A stretch of DNA of 64,000 bases from JALOBO01 sp023228225 (GTDB taxonomy: Bacteria > Bacillota > Clostridia > Christensenellales > UBA1242). Both the position numbers and the translations under genes were made by a program. A model generated the notes under the pieces. The model was given only the letters and a program-made list of their open reading frames with translations, was not told the DNA's origin and made no database searches. Below, one piece after another: positions 6,785-15,111 of this stretch (the first letter of the stretch is position 1; each line of letters opens with the position of its first letter). The stretch is taken from positions 1 through 64,000 of the forward strand of contig JBAYMN010000003.1 in NCBI GenBank assembly GCA_041663585.1, in the 5' to 3' direction.

Positions 6785-9352
6785 TTATTTCTTATTAAAC
6801 ACGCTCACAATGCCCGTATAAACAGGATAAGATGCTTGGACTAATACAATTACAAATAATGTGTTTTGAAGACTTAACGAAACATATTCAAAGAATGTAG
6901 ATGGTACAAATATTAGTAGCATTGCACTTAATAATAACATCGCACAATACAAAATGCTTCTAAACAAATCAAATGGTTTACATAATTTTAATAAAATTAA
7001 TAATCCAGTAAAAGTAACCGAAAGTGATGCCATAGTTTCAAACTGCCCGCCTACTCCAATAAACAAGTCAAACACATAGCACGCAACTACATTAAGTGTC
7101 AAAATTAACGCACCAGGAAATGATTTAACTAGTAAATTAGACAAGAACTTTCCTTTAATTCTTTCGGTGTTAGCCTGCATAGCAAGGAAGAATGAAGGAA
7201 TACCTATAACAATAGATTCTAGCATTAATATTTGATTGGTATTAAACGGGTATTCCTTAGCAAATATTAGGCAAAGCACAGAAATTAAAATTGTAAATAT
7301 TGTTTTCATTAAAAACAGCGAACTGCTTTTTTGTATATTGTTAACTACTCGCCTTCCTTCTGCTACTACGCTTGGCATACTAGCAAAACTGCTGTCAAGT
7401 AATACTAAATTGCTTATATTTCGTGTTGCCTCGCTACCGCTTGCCATTGCAATAGAACAATCTGCCTCTTTAAGGGCCAAAATATCATTTACACCATCGC
7501 CAGTCATAGCAACTTTATGTCCTTTGCTTTTTAGTGCTTTTATTAAAATATATTTTTGTTCGGGCGAAACTCTTCCAAACACTGTATATTTATCTGCCGC
7601 TGCAATAACTTCTTGTTCATTTAGCCCGTATAAACTTATAAAATGTTCGGCTCCGGCAACGCCTACGCGTTTGCTTACTTCACTAACGGTTATAGGATTA
7701 TCACCTGAAATTATTTTAATTTTTACATCATTATTTCTAAACCATTTTATAGTTTCGGTTGCATCTTCTCTAATGTGGTCTTCAATTACAATTATTGCAA
7801 TAGGCTTGCGTTTTGTTGGTAAAGCATCTGCCGAAATTGTACCTTCACATTTAACAAGTAAAAGTGTTCTAAACCCCTTAGAAGTATACTGTTTAATTAA
7901 TTGTTCAAGTGAGCCATCTTTTGCTTTATAAACAAACTCCGGAGCACCAAAAGCATATGTTTGCCCATTGCTAAATGTTACAGCGCTTAATTTACGACTA
8001 CTGCTAAATGGCAAGACTGTTTTTGCGGTTAATTCGCGACTCACTCCAAAATAATTAAGCATTGCAACCGAAGTTTGATTATTGTCATCTAAGGCGGCTA
8101 ACATTGAACCCATGATTTCGCCTACTGTATTAGGTAAACTATGTTCCAACTGTAAAACTACATTAACTTTCATTGTCCCATCAGTTATTGTTCCAGTTTT
8201 ATCTAAACAAAGCATATCGGCACGAGCAAGCATTTCTATGCTGTATAAATCCTGAACGAGCGTACGCTTTTTTGCAAGTTTTACAACACCAACAGCAAGA
8301 GTTAAACTTGTTAACAAAAACATTCCAGCTGGAATCATACCAATTACCGAACCAGCAGTTTTTTTGACTGTTTCGGGCAAATTTTCTAATACAGAATAAT
8401 TATTGTTGAACATTAATATTGCAAGTGGAATAATTATAACCGCAATCAATTTTATTACTAATCTTAAACTGCCAAGAAGTTCACTTTTGGGCTTTTTATA
8501 TTGTTTTGCTTGCGCGGCAAGAATTGAAGAATAGTTAAAATCGCCAACTTTGTCAACTTGGGCAACGCATTTTCCACTAACTACAAAACTTCCACTTAGT
8601 AATGTATCGCCTTTCTTTTTCTTTATAGCAACGCTTTCACCCGTAAGTAGACTTTCGTTAACTTCTAGTTCGCCTTCAAGTATTATACTATCGGCGCAAA
8701 TCTGTTTACCAGAAACATAACTAACAACATCATCTAGCACAATCTCTTTAATAGGAAGTGTAACAAATTTGCCATTTCTTAGCACTTCGGCGGTAGGTGC
8801 GGTTATTAGTGAAATTTTCTCTATTGTAACTTTTGCTTTAATTTCTTGAATAATTCCTATTGCCATATTAGCGATAATGGTAATCATAAATACTAAATTA
8901 GTAAATGCCCCTACCCCAATCAAAGCAGCAGAAACCAAAAAGCATAACAAATTGAAAAAAGTAAAAATATTACTAAAAAATATATTGCGGTATGTCTTTA
9001 TATTTTTATTTTCAATAGTATTAACATAACCGCTAATTTTTCGCTCTTCAACTTGTTCATTTGTTAAACCAAGTTTTGCAGTAACACTATATCTAACTGC
9101 ATCTTCAATTCTTAAATTTTTAGGTTTTTTATACTTTACTACAATAGGCTTACCGTTTTTATCGGTTAGTTTTTTATCTTTATTTTCTGTGGTTATAGTT
9201 GTTTCATTACTAACGTTAGTAATTTCTGCGGGTAAAACCTCATTAACTATATTATTTTTTTCACTGCGTGATTTTTTAATTAAGGTCGTACTTTCACTAG
9301 ATAAGGTATTGATAATTTCAGTTTTATTTTGTGCAGATACATTTTTAGCCAT
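6785..9352 (-). CDS. P-type cation-transporting ATPase, CtpE-like (probably Ca2+)
   Basis: The protein has 855 residues. The actuator motif TGES is near 237, the phosphorylation site DKTGTITDG near 384, and the hinge GDGVND near 618. Membrane segments are predicted near 125-180, 295-365 and several after 680. In M4 the usual PEGL is IPAG (GMIPAGMFLLTS), as in CtpE-like calcium pumps, so Ca2+ efflux is the best guess but not proven. There is no heavy-metal-binding CxxC domain. The first 75 residues are a polar, low-complexity tail. AAAGGA lies 11 bases before the ATG, and a clear promoter lies about 55 bases upstream. Confidence 0.87.
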   Translation of the reverse strand: MAKNVSAQNKTEIINTLSSESTTLIKKSRSEKNNIVNEVLPAEITNVSNETTITTENKDKKLTDKNGKPIVVKYKKPKNLRIEDAVRYSVTAKLGLTNEQVEERKISGYVNTIENKNIKTYRNIFFSNIFTFFNLLCFLVSAALIGVGAFTNLVFMITIIANMAIGIIQEIKAKVTIEKISLITAPTAEVLRNGKFVTLPIKEIVLDDVVSYVSGKQICADSIILEGELEVNESLLTGESVAIKKKKGDTLLSGSFVVSGKCVAQVDKVGDFNYSSILAAQAKQYKKPKSELLGSLRLVIKLIAVIIIPLAILMFNNNYSVLENLPETVKKTAGSVIGMIPAGMFLLTSLTLAVGVVKLAKKRTLVQDLYSIEMLARADMLCLDKTGTITDGTMKVNVVLQLEHSLPNTVGEIMGSMLAALDDNNQTSVAMLNYFGVSRELTAKTVLPFSSSRKLSAVTFSNGQTYAFGAPEFVYKAKDGSLEQLIKQYTSKGFRTLLLVKCEGTISADALPTKRKPIAIIVIEDHIREDATETIKWFRNNDVKIKIISGDNPITVSEVSKRVGVAGAEHFISLYGLNEQEVIAAADKYTVFGRVSPEQKYILIKALKSKGHKVAMTGDGVNDILALKEADCSIAMASGSEATRNISNLVLLDSSFASMPSVVAEGRRVVNNIQKSSSLFLMKTIFTILISVLCLIFAKEYPFNTNQILMLESIVIGIPSFFLAMQANTERIKGKFLSNLLVKSFPGALILTLNVVACYVFDLFIGVGGQFETMASLSVTFTGLLILLKLCKPFDLFRSILYCAMLLLSAMLLIFVPSTFFEYVSLSLQNTLFVIVLVQASYPVYTGIVSVFNKK

Positions 9353-9403
9353 TTTTTATATATTCCTTTGATTTATTTAATATTTTAATTATTATAGTGT
9401 CTT

Positions 9404-9432
9404 ATTGTAACATAAAAAATAAATTTTCTCAA
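9404..9432 (-). promoter_or_regulatory. Sigma-A promoter of the P-type ATPase gene
   Basis: On the minus strand TTGAGA (9432-9427), a 17-base spacer and TACAAT (9409-9404) lie about 55 bases before the ATG, just beyond the terminator of the preceding operon. Confidence 0.6.
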
Positions 9433-9452
9433 TCAAACAATTAGATTTAAAT

Positions 9453-9481
9453 AAAAATACCGCTAAATTTTAAGCGGTATT
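9453..9481 (-). terminator. Rho-independent terminator after the anti-sigma gene
   Basis: The arms AATACCGCT (9456-9464) and AGCGGTATT (9473-9481) form a 9-bp stem with an 8-base loop. On the minus strand a run of T follows (9457-9453). It ends the ECF sigma operon. Confidence 0.8.
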
Positions 9482-9502
9482 AATGATTTATAATAGGTTT
9501 TC

Positions 9503-10588
9503 TTATTGCCCGTTTCGCTCCTTATTATATTCATAAGAATTATGACCATTAGTTCTTACAGTATATTTATACCTATAATTACAATAAACCTCATCATATT
9601 CTGCTTCAATCTCAATATTTCCAATTTCATTATCGGCACCATTATTAATAGAATACGAAATTTTAATGCAAGATTTCTCGTTTACTGTTTCGCTCTTAAT
9701 AGTATAGTCATATGTTGAACCTTCTGAATTTTGTATTTTTAATTTTGTAATTAATTTATTATTTTCAGTGTGTAACGAGATTTCACTAGATGTATAAAGT
9801 TCAGATGCAACATAAACTTTGTAAGCAAATTTTTGTTCTTCATTTTCTACTTTATAAGTTACAGTAACATAATTATCTATATCAAGTGGCGAACTATATA
9901 TTGTAAAGGTAATTTTTTGCTCTTCTAATATATTTTCTTGTTTGCCGTTAAAAGGATACTCTATATCATTTAAAATAGCAATTCCGCTTAATTCAAGTAC
10001 TTCTTCATTGATAATATTATAATAAATTGTGTACAATTTTTCCGCATTAATCATATCATTAGCCGAAAATACAATTTTATAACTATATTCTAGCCTATCT
10101 GATATTAAGTTTTCATAATTAATTGTGCTTTTATCGCCCATAAAATCTTCTAAAACATTTATATGGCTATTTAAATCATCTAAACCAGCATCTATAAGTA
10201 TATTGTCATCATTATTATTGCCATTTCCACTTCCTTTCCCACTTAAATTCAACTCGTATAAATCCATATTTATATCTAACATTTTAGCAGCGGAAAGTGT
10301 AGAAAAAGTATAAACTTGTTCACTTGTTTCAAATCCTACTTCTAAATTGGTAGTACTCGGTTTAACCAAAGTGTAAATTAATAAACTTGCACTAATTACT
10401 AGTAGTATAGCAAGCGAAAATTTGAAAATAAGTGGCAAACTAAATTTTAATTTTATAGGTTTTTTAACTATTGCTTTTTCTTTATTTTCAATAATATTAA
10501 TATTATTTAAGTCAATACGACTAGAAATGTCGGGGGTATTATCAATAATGTAATCTTTGCATAAATTTTTAAATTTATTCTTATTCAT
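9503..10588 (-). CDS. Membrane anti-sigma-like sensor paired with the ECF sigma factor
   Basis: The 361-residue protein has about 50 cytoplasmic residues, one membrane helix (FKFSLAILLVISASLLIYTL, about 55-74) and an outer domain of about 285 residues. Its position, 8-base overlap with the sigma gene and topology fit an anti-sigma factor. The zinc anti-sigma HxxxCxxC motif is absent, so the sigma-binding part is unrecognised. The outer domain is homologous along its length to the upstream lipoprotein: EQVYTFSTLSAAKMLD versus QEVYAFSALSSAELLD, and DIDNYVTVTYKV versus DKDNYVKVKYEI. GGAGG nine bases before the ATG lies in the end of the sigma gene. The function is inferred from context. Confidence 0.75.
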   Translation of the reverse strand: MNKNKFKNLCKDYIIDNTPDISSRIDLNNINIIENKEKAIVKKPIKLKFSLPLIFKFSLAILLVISASLLIYTLVKPSTTNLEVGFETSEQVYTFSTLSAAKMLDINMDLYELNLSGKGSGNGNNNDDNILIDAGLDDLNSHINVLEDFMGDKSTINYENLISDRLEYSYKIVFSANDMINAEKLYTIYYNIINEEVLELSGIAILNDIEYPFNGKQENILEEQKITFTIYSSPLDIDNYVTVTYKVENEEQKFAYKVYVASELYTSSEISLHTENNKLITKLKIQNSEGSTYDYTIKSETVNEKSCIKISYSINNGADNEIGNIEIEAEYDEVYCNYRYKYTVRTNGHNSYEYNKERNGQ

Positions 10589-11111
10589 TAATGCTTACCT
10601 CCTTCAAATTTTTAACACGTTTAATTGCCCTATTATAGTTTGTAAGAACTGTACCTAGTGGCATATTAAGAACGCTTGCAATATCTTTAAATTTCATACC
10701 TTCTGTTAAATGTAATAGCAAGATTTGTCGTTCGCTAACACTAAATTTTTCTAATATCTGTTTTGCAAAAAGTTTATTATCATTATTGTCCTCGGTTGCC
10801 GGCAATAGATATTCTTGTTCTTCGGTATCTATTACAACATAATGTTGTCGTTTTCTATAATAATCAATAGCACAATTTTTTGCTATTGTAAGTAACCAAT
10901 TTTTAAAATTTTTATTTTTATCATAATAATTAATATAAGAAAGCATTTTTATATATGTATCTTGCATAACATCTTCTGCTAAACTTTTATCTTTGACAAC
11001 CGCAATAATTATCGCAAAGACAGATTGTTTTGTTTCTTGATACACATATTGAAATGCTTCCCTGTTTTTTTGAACTAATAATTCTATATAACAGCCAAAG
11101 TCAATTTTCAA
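10581..11111 (-). CDS. ECF-type RNA polymerase sigma factor
   Basis: The 176-residue protein has only sigma regions 2 and 4. Region 2 includes LAEDVMQDTYIKML (about 45-60) and NWLLTIAKNCAIDYYRKR. Region 4 ends in the helix-turn-helix KFKDIASVLNMPLGTVLTN (about 135-155). It should direct transcription of a small regulon held back by the overlapping membrane protein. The start is TTG at 11111 behind AAAGGAG. A TATAAT lies about 35 bases upstream with a poorer -35 (TTTACA, 15-base spacer), so basal expression may be housekeeping. The specific ECF group is not identifiable by eye. Confidence 0.88.
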   Translation of the reverse strand: MKIDFGCYIELLVQKNREAFQYVYQETKQSVFAIIIAVVKDKSLAEDVMQDTYIKMLSYINYYDKNKNFKNWLLTIAKNCAIDYYRKRQHYVVIDTEEQEYLLPATEDNNDNKLFAKQILEKFSVSERQILLLHLTEGMKFKDIASVLNMPLGTVLTNYNRAIKRVKNLKEVSINE

Positions 11112-11185
11112 AAATGATTCTCCTTTTGTATGTGGCTATTATACCATAAATTTTGTAATGTAAAAACTATTTATTCTGATATATA

Positions 11186-12214
11186 TTAATCATTATTGTG
11201 TTCTTCATTTTGTTCTTGATTTCTATGCTGATGGCGTTCTTGATTCATTGTTAATTCGCCTTCTTTATTTTCAGCCTTAACATAATATTCATAAGTATTT
11301 TCGCCAGTTTCTTCATTGATAATTACTTTAACTTTAATGTTACCTTTTTCTATAAGACTAGTTTCATCGGCAACCTTATATTTAATTTTAATTATTGTTT
11401 CGCCATCTTCTATTTCTTTTTTAAATGTGTATTCGCCTTTGTTTCCGCCTTCAATAAACTGTAATCTAATTTTTACACCATCTTCTTCTTGTTCAAGTTT
11501 AATTTGAGTTTTAGTTTGGATAGTGCCATTAGCAACTACTTCATACATAAATTTTTTTTCCAAACTATCAATTTCGTATTTAACTTTTACATAATTGTCT
11601 TTGTCAATTTTACTAAACATAATAATTTCTTGTTCGTCGCCTTCATTTCTAATCAAGCCTTCAAGTGCATATTCATTTTCACCTACAACAATAAGACCGT
11701 TTAGCATAACTTCATACTGTGCTTGCACTGTTTCATCAGATATGTCATCTTGATGGACTGCATCAGTTTCGTCAATTTCTGCTGTAACTTCTTCATTATA
11801 ATATAAAGTATAAACTAAACTATTGCCTAAAATGTCCCTTGTGGTATAGACTAATTTAACAGTATATTCCACTCGGTTGGAAACTTGCGATTCGACTGTT
11901 AATGCAGAATCATCGCCTAAATACTGTTCCATAACATTTAAGTACTTGTTAATTTCGTCCATCTGGTCTTCTACGGCAAGATTAAAACCAGAACCCGCCA
12001 TGCTTAAACTTGGTGCGTATGAGAGCGGTAAAGTGGTGTTTGTTAATAAATCTGCATCAAGCAATTCAGCAGATGAAAGTGCCGAAAAAGCATACACTTC
12101 TTGTGCGCTATTAAAAGAAATATATCCTGCTATGTCTTCGCCTTCACAGCCTATAAAAGCAAGACTGCTTGCAAGCATTACACCTGCTAATAGTATTTTT
12201 GGTAATTTTTTCAT
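11186..12214 (-). CDS. Lipoprotein homologous to the outer domain of the neighbouring anti-sigma protein
   Basis: The 342-residue protein begins with a lipoprotein signal: a lysine start, a hydrophobic stretch and AFIGC, so Cys23 should be lipidated and the protein held on the outer face of the membrane. The mature part aligns with the anti-sigma outer domain over about 280 residues, including LNVMEQYLGDDS versus INVLEDFMGDKS. The C-terminus is rich in His, Glu, Gln and Asn (NQERHQHRNQEQNEEHNND), which might bind metal. The two proteins may sense the same ligand, or the lipoprotein may compete for or deliver it; this is inference. The domain is not one I recognise. The ribosome site is ACGAAGGAGG. 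Confidence 0.78.
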   Translation of the reverse strand: MKKLPKILLAGVMLASSLAFIGCEGEDIAGYISFNSAQEVYAFSALSSAELLDADLLTNTTLPLSYAPSLSMAGSGFNLAVEDQMDEINKYLNVMEQYLGDDSALTVESQVSNRVEYTVKLVYTTRDILGNSLVYTLYYNEEVTAEIDETDAVHQDDISDETVQAQYEVMLNGLIVVGENEYALEGLIRNEGDEQEIIMFSKIDKDNYVKVKYEIDSLEKKFMYEVVANGTIQTKTQIKLEQEEDGVKIRLQFIEGGNKGEYTFKKEIEDGETIIKIKYKVADETSLIEKGNIKVKVIINEETGENTYEYYVKAENKEGELTMNQERHQHRNQEQNEEHNND

Positions 12215-12224
12215 AATTAAAAAC

Positions 12225-12256
12225 CTCCTTCGTTTTATAATATAGATACGAAGGAG
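12225..12256 (-). promoter_or_regulatory. Inverted repeat that could mask the lipoprotein ribosome site
   Basis: CTCCTTCGT (12225-12233) and ACGAAGGAG (12248-12256) are exact 9-bp inverses around a 14-base loop. On the minus strand the second arm is the Shine-Dalgarno of the lipoprotein gene. A transcript starting above the repeat would hide the ribosome site. One starting inside the loop would not. Confidence 0.5.
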
Positions 12257-12273
12257 ATTTATTTTTTATTTCA
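12245..12273 (-). promoter_or_regulatory. Possible ECF-sigma promoter of the lipoprotein gene
   Basis: The minus strand has TGAAAT (12273-12268), 17 bases, then CGTATC (12250-12245). This resembles ECF promoters such as TGAAAC-N16-CGTA. No sigma-A -35 fits. It suggests that the adjacent sigma factor drives the lipoprotein. A single copy in an AT-rich gap is weak evidence. Confidence 0.4.
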
Positions 12274-12310
12274 TCTTTTAAATTAAATGTCTATACGAAC
12301 AAGATTTAGT

Positions 12311-12334
12311 GCTTGACCGTTAGACAAGCGGAAG
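12311..12334 (-). repeat. Hairpin shared with the segment before sigK
   Basis: The minus strand reads CTTCCGCTTG, T, CTAACGG, T, CAAGC just after the stop of the large lipoprotein gene. The same sequence with C and G in place of the two T occurs at 61754-61776. In this copy CTTG and CAAG pair. No T-run follows, so it is not a standard terminator. Confidence 0.55.
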
Positions 12335-12337
12335 ACA

Positions 12338-14548
12338 TTAATTAAATCCAATTACAACGCCCATTCTGCAAGATGCATTGTCTGCGTTTGCGTAAACATA
12401 CATATAGTCGCCAGCAAAGAATGATTGAATTGCCTCAATATCAGTCTGTGTTAATGCTGATAATATTGCTAGGTGATCAGCAGCATTTATTGAAGCAAAT
12501 TTTATAAAATCAGTCCCGTTAAATATATAAAAGTAAGTACCATCAGTAAATACAATTCCACCATTTGAACTTTGGAAAATAGGAACAGCGGCTTCATATG
12601 CAGAAGAATCGTAAAGTGCTGTCAACATTGTTGCTAATTCTTGATTTCTTGCTACATAAGATTCGCCTTCTTTATCTAATGCAGTAGTATTTTTATCAAT
12701 AATACTGTCTGCAATATTAATAGATATTGCTCCTTTTACATCATAGGTATCTCCTAAATCATCTGACATAACTACACCAATAAGATTGATATAACCATTA
12801 TCACCTATTATAGTTAATAATTGAGTTGAATCAAATACAAGACTTAAATTAGCCTCATATACTCCTGCTATTTGATTTAAACCCGATAAAACTGCTTTAA
12901 GATCAGTAGCGATATTGCTTGCACCGTTCAATTTAAACCAATTTTCAAGTCCTGTTACTGGATTTTCAAGTATAGTATTTGAAGTTGTAAGTGTAGAATA
13001 ATTTCTATCTTCATCATTACCATAATCTGCATTAATAATTAATGGGCCACCTGCGCGTTTATATTCACAGTTTTCCATTGTTACATCTGCACCCCAAAGG
13101 TAAAACATACAACTAAACGAGTCATAACCTTTGCTATTTAAAAGTGTTACTTCGTTAATTACTTCATAGTTTGTAACTTCTACACTTTCATCTGTATCCA
13201 CCCACTGTCCAAACGGGCAAAGAATTGTGCAAACTGCTTTTACAATTGTATTATTCATTGTAAAACTTTTTGAACTTGTTCTAAATAATGTAAATCCACC
13301 GGAAGCGGCAAGCGTTTCGGTACGACTTGCATTACCAATAATATTTATATTTTTGACGGTAACAGGACAAATATAAGGAGTATTAGCGGGAATATTATAA
13401 TCATCACCTGCAAAACCAAATAAGGTTGAGTGACTTATAACACCTTCGCCACCGACACCCATTGTATTTCCTTTAACAATTAAAGGAATTTGTGAGGCAT
13501 TAAGCGTAAAGTAATTTCCAATAAAGTTGAATTCTGTATCTGAATCGGTAATTAAAGAATAGATTGAGCGCCTATCTTTAAGGCTACCCGCAACTTGTTC
13601 GGAGTCTTGCTCTTCTTCGGCAGGGGTATAAATAAAGTCAGCAGGAATATCATTTGCTGTAATCGCAATGTCATTGTGCATAATAATTGCATTGATTGCT
13701 TCATAACTTACATTATGATCAGTTTTATAATCTTCCCAAGCATTATTTGTATTATTATCAATTTTGCTTAAATCTTCGGCAGAATATGCATTCCAGCCAT
13801 CTATAACTTTAAAAGAAAAACTAATTGGGCCATCTGAAAATTCATTAAGTTCTTCAAGCGTTAAATAATATGGCCTAACAGTAATTCTAAACTCTTTACC
13901 AATTGCACTTTCAGTAAAATCAAATGTGGACCATTCATCATCAACAGTTACCATTTCGGTAAGTGCAGTGTCAGTTAGTTCTGTCCAAACATCATCTTGT
14001 AATATATCAACACTAGAAATGCTTTTATATTTGTTTAGTGTGCTAATTTCGCTGTTTAATACAACTGTAATTTCGGGTAAAAATTTAAAAGCATTATCAT
14101 CGCCTACAAAATAGCCATCATCTAAAATTAAAAATTCCGTTTCTTTATTATCTATTTTTGTAGCGATATTACTTCTGTATGTTACAATAAAGTTTGGCTT
14201 TCCAAAACCTACGAATTGATACGCTTCATCAATATTGTTGTAAACATTAATTGTAACATTAACCGTGTTTTCTTTATATGTAATTGTTAATGTTTTTTCG
14301 CCTGATGTTTCGGTAGAAACTTCACCTAATGTTAAATCAGGATAAGCGATTTCTTTTACACTGCCATCTAAATACTCCATAACAAGTACAGTATCAGTAA
14401 AATCTAATGTATCTCCAACGACACAAGCAACTGGAACAGTGCCTTGTTTTACATACAGTCTATAAAGACCAACTTTACAAGCCGAAAAAAGAATTGGGGC
14501 TAATAAAATTAATATTATTGCAAGTAACGCACTAATTTTCTTATTCAT
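12338..14548 (-). CDS. Large lipoprotein with N-terminal bacterial Ig-like domain
   Basis: The start is ATG 14548, behind AAAGGAG, giving 736 residues; a longer reading frame begins 14 codons earlier without a ribosome site. The signal peptide ends in the lipobox ILFSAC. Residues about 30-105 look like a Big_3-type Ig-like fold (VVGDTLDFTDTVLVMEYLDG, then TSGEKTLTITY). The remainder, rich in Asn, Thr and Ser, resembles repeating beta-strand surface proteins, possibly a beta-helix around residues 340-540, but no family is recognised. It is probably displayed on the outer membrane face. It lies between the ABC operon and the ECF operon. Its own function is unknown. Confidence 0.72.
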   Translation of the reverse strand: MNKKISALLAIILILLAPILFSACKVGLYRLYVKQGTVPVACVVGDTLDFTDTVLVMEYLDGSVKEIAYPDLTLGEVSTETSGEKTLTITYKENTVNVTINVYNNIDEAYQFVGFGKPNFIVTYRSNIATKIDNKETEFLILDDGYFVGDDNAFKFLPEITVVLNSEISTLNKYKSISSVDILQDDVWTELTDTALTEMVTVDDEWSTFDFTESAIGKEFRITVRPYYLTLEELNEFSDGPISFSFKVIDGWNAYSAEDLSKIDNNTNNAWEDYKTDHNVSYEAINAIIMHNDIAITANDIPADFIYTPAEEEQDSEQVAGSLKDRRSIYSLITDSDTEFNFIGNYFTLNASQIPLIVKGNTMGVGGEGVISHSTLFGFAGDDYNIPANTPYICPVTVKNINIIGNASRTETLAASGGFTLFRTSSKSFTMNNTIVKAVCTILCPFGQWVDTDESVEVTNYEVINEVTLLNSKGYDSFSCMFYLWGADVTMENCEYKRAGGPLIINADYGNDEDRNYSTLTTSNTILENPVTGLENWFKLNGASNIATDLKAVLSGLNQIAGVYEANLSLVFDSTQLLTIIGDNGYINLIGVVMSDDLGDTYDVKGAISINIADSIIDKNTTALDKEGESYVARNQELATMLTALYDSSAYEAAVPIFQSSNGGIVFTDGTYFYIFNGTDFIKFASINAADHLAILSALTQTDIEAIQSFFAGDYMYVYANADNASCRMGVVIGFN

Positions 14549-14691
14549 AATATCTCCTTTAATATTTATTATTGTTTTACATTTGTACAAAATTTATTAT
14601 TATTTTGGTTAAACTGGTTAGTTGTTTTGAACAAAATGAAAAAGACATTTGTATTGTACTATAAGAAAAAATAATTAGCAATTATTTTACA

Positions 14692-15102
14692 TTACATTGC
14701 TACAATTCTTATAGTCTCGCGAATGTTTTGACCATCAGTTGAAGTAATGTTTACAACAATAGTACCTTTTCTGTTAAAAACAACAGTACCTACATCAGTA
14801 ACATACCCACAGGTAGTTGTTTCATCATAAACAAAAATAACATTTCTATATGTGGCATTTTCGGGATAAACTTTCCATTCTAATTGGACAACATTTGTAT
14901 TCATTTCACCTTCTACAACAGGCGCAAAATATAAACTTAATATTTTTTCATTTGGTCTTACCTCCGCTTCTACATTAATACATTCTATGCGTTCAACATA
15001 TAGCGTTTCATTATATGAAGCAATTTTCATACCAAAAAAACCAATAAATACAATAGAGGCAACATAAATTATTAAAATCATTATAATAACGGATTTTTTC
15101 AT
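14692..15102 (-). CDS. Small membrane-anchored protein with a beta-rich outer domain
   Basis: The 136-residue protein has an N-terminal membrane helix (IIMILIIYVASIVFIGFFGM, about 6-25) without a lipobox or clear cleavage site. About 105 outer residues follow. WKVYPENATYRNVIFVYDET and GTVVFNRKGTIVVNITSTDG recall Ig-like Big_2 domains (VxPxNAT...). GTAGGAG precedes the ATG, and the gene lies only nine bases after the ABC permease gene, so it belongs to that operon. It may be an accessory subunit of the exporter. The function is unknown. Confidence 0.65.
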   Translation of the reverse strand: MKKSVIIMILIIYVASIVFIGFFGMKIASYNETLYVERIECINVEAEVRPNEKILSLYFAPVVEGEMNTNVVQLEWKVYPENATYRNVIFVYDETTTCGYVTDVGTVVFNRKGTIVVNITSTDGQNIRETIRIVAM

Positions 15103-15111
15103 ATGTTTCTC

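Noticed and set aside
12311..12334. A tRNA D-arm resembling tRNA-Glu or tRNA-Gln (CCGTTAGACAAGCGG)
   Set aside because: There is no T-arm or acceptor stem, and the same sequence forms a hairpin before sigK, so it is a repeat rather than a tRNA.
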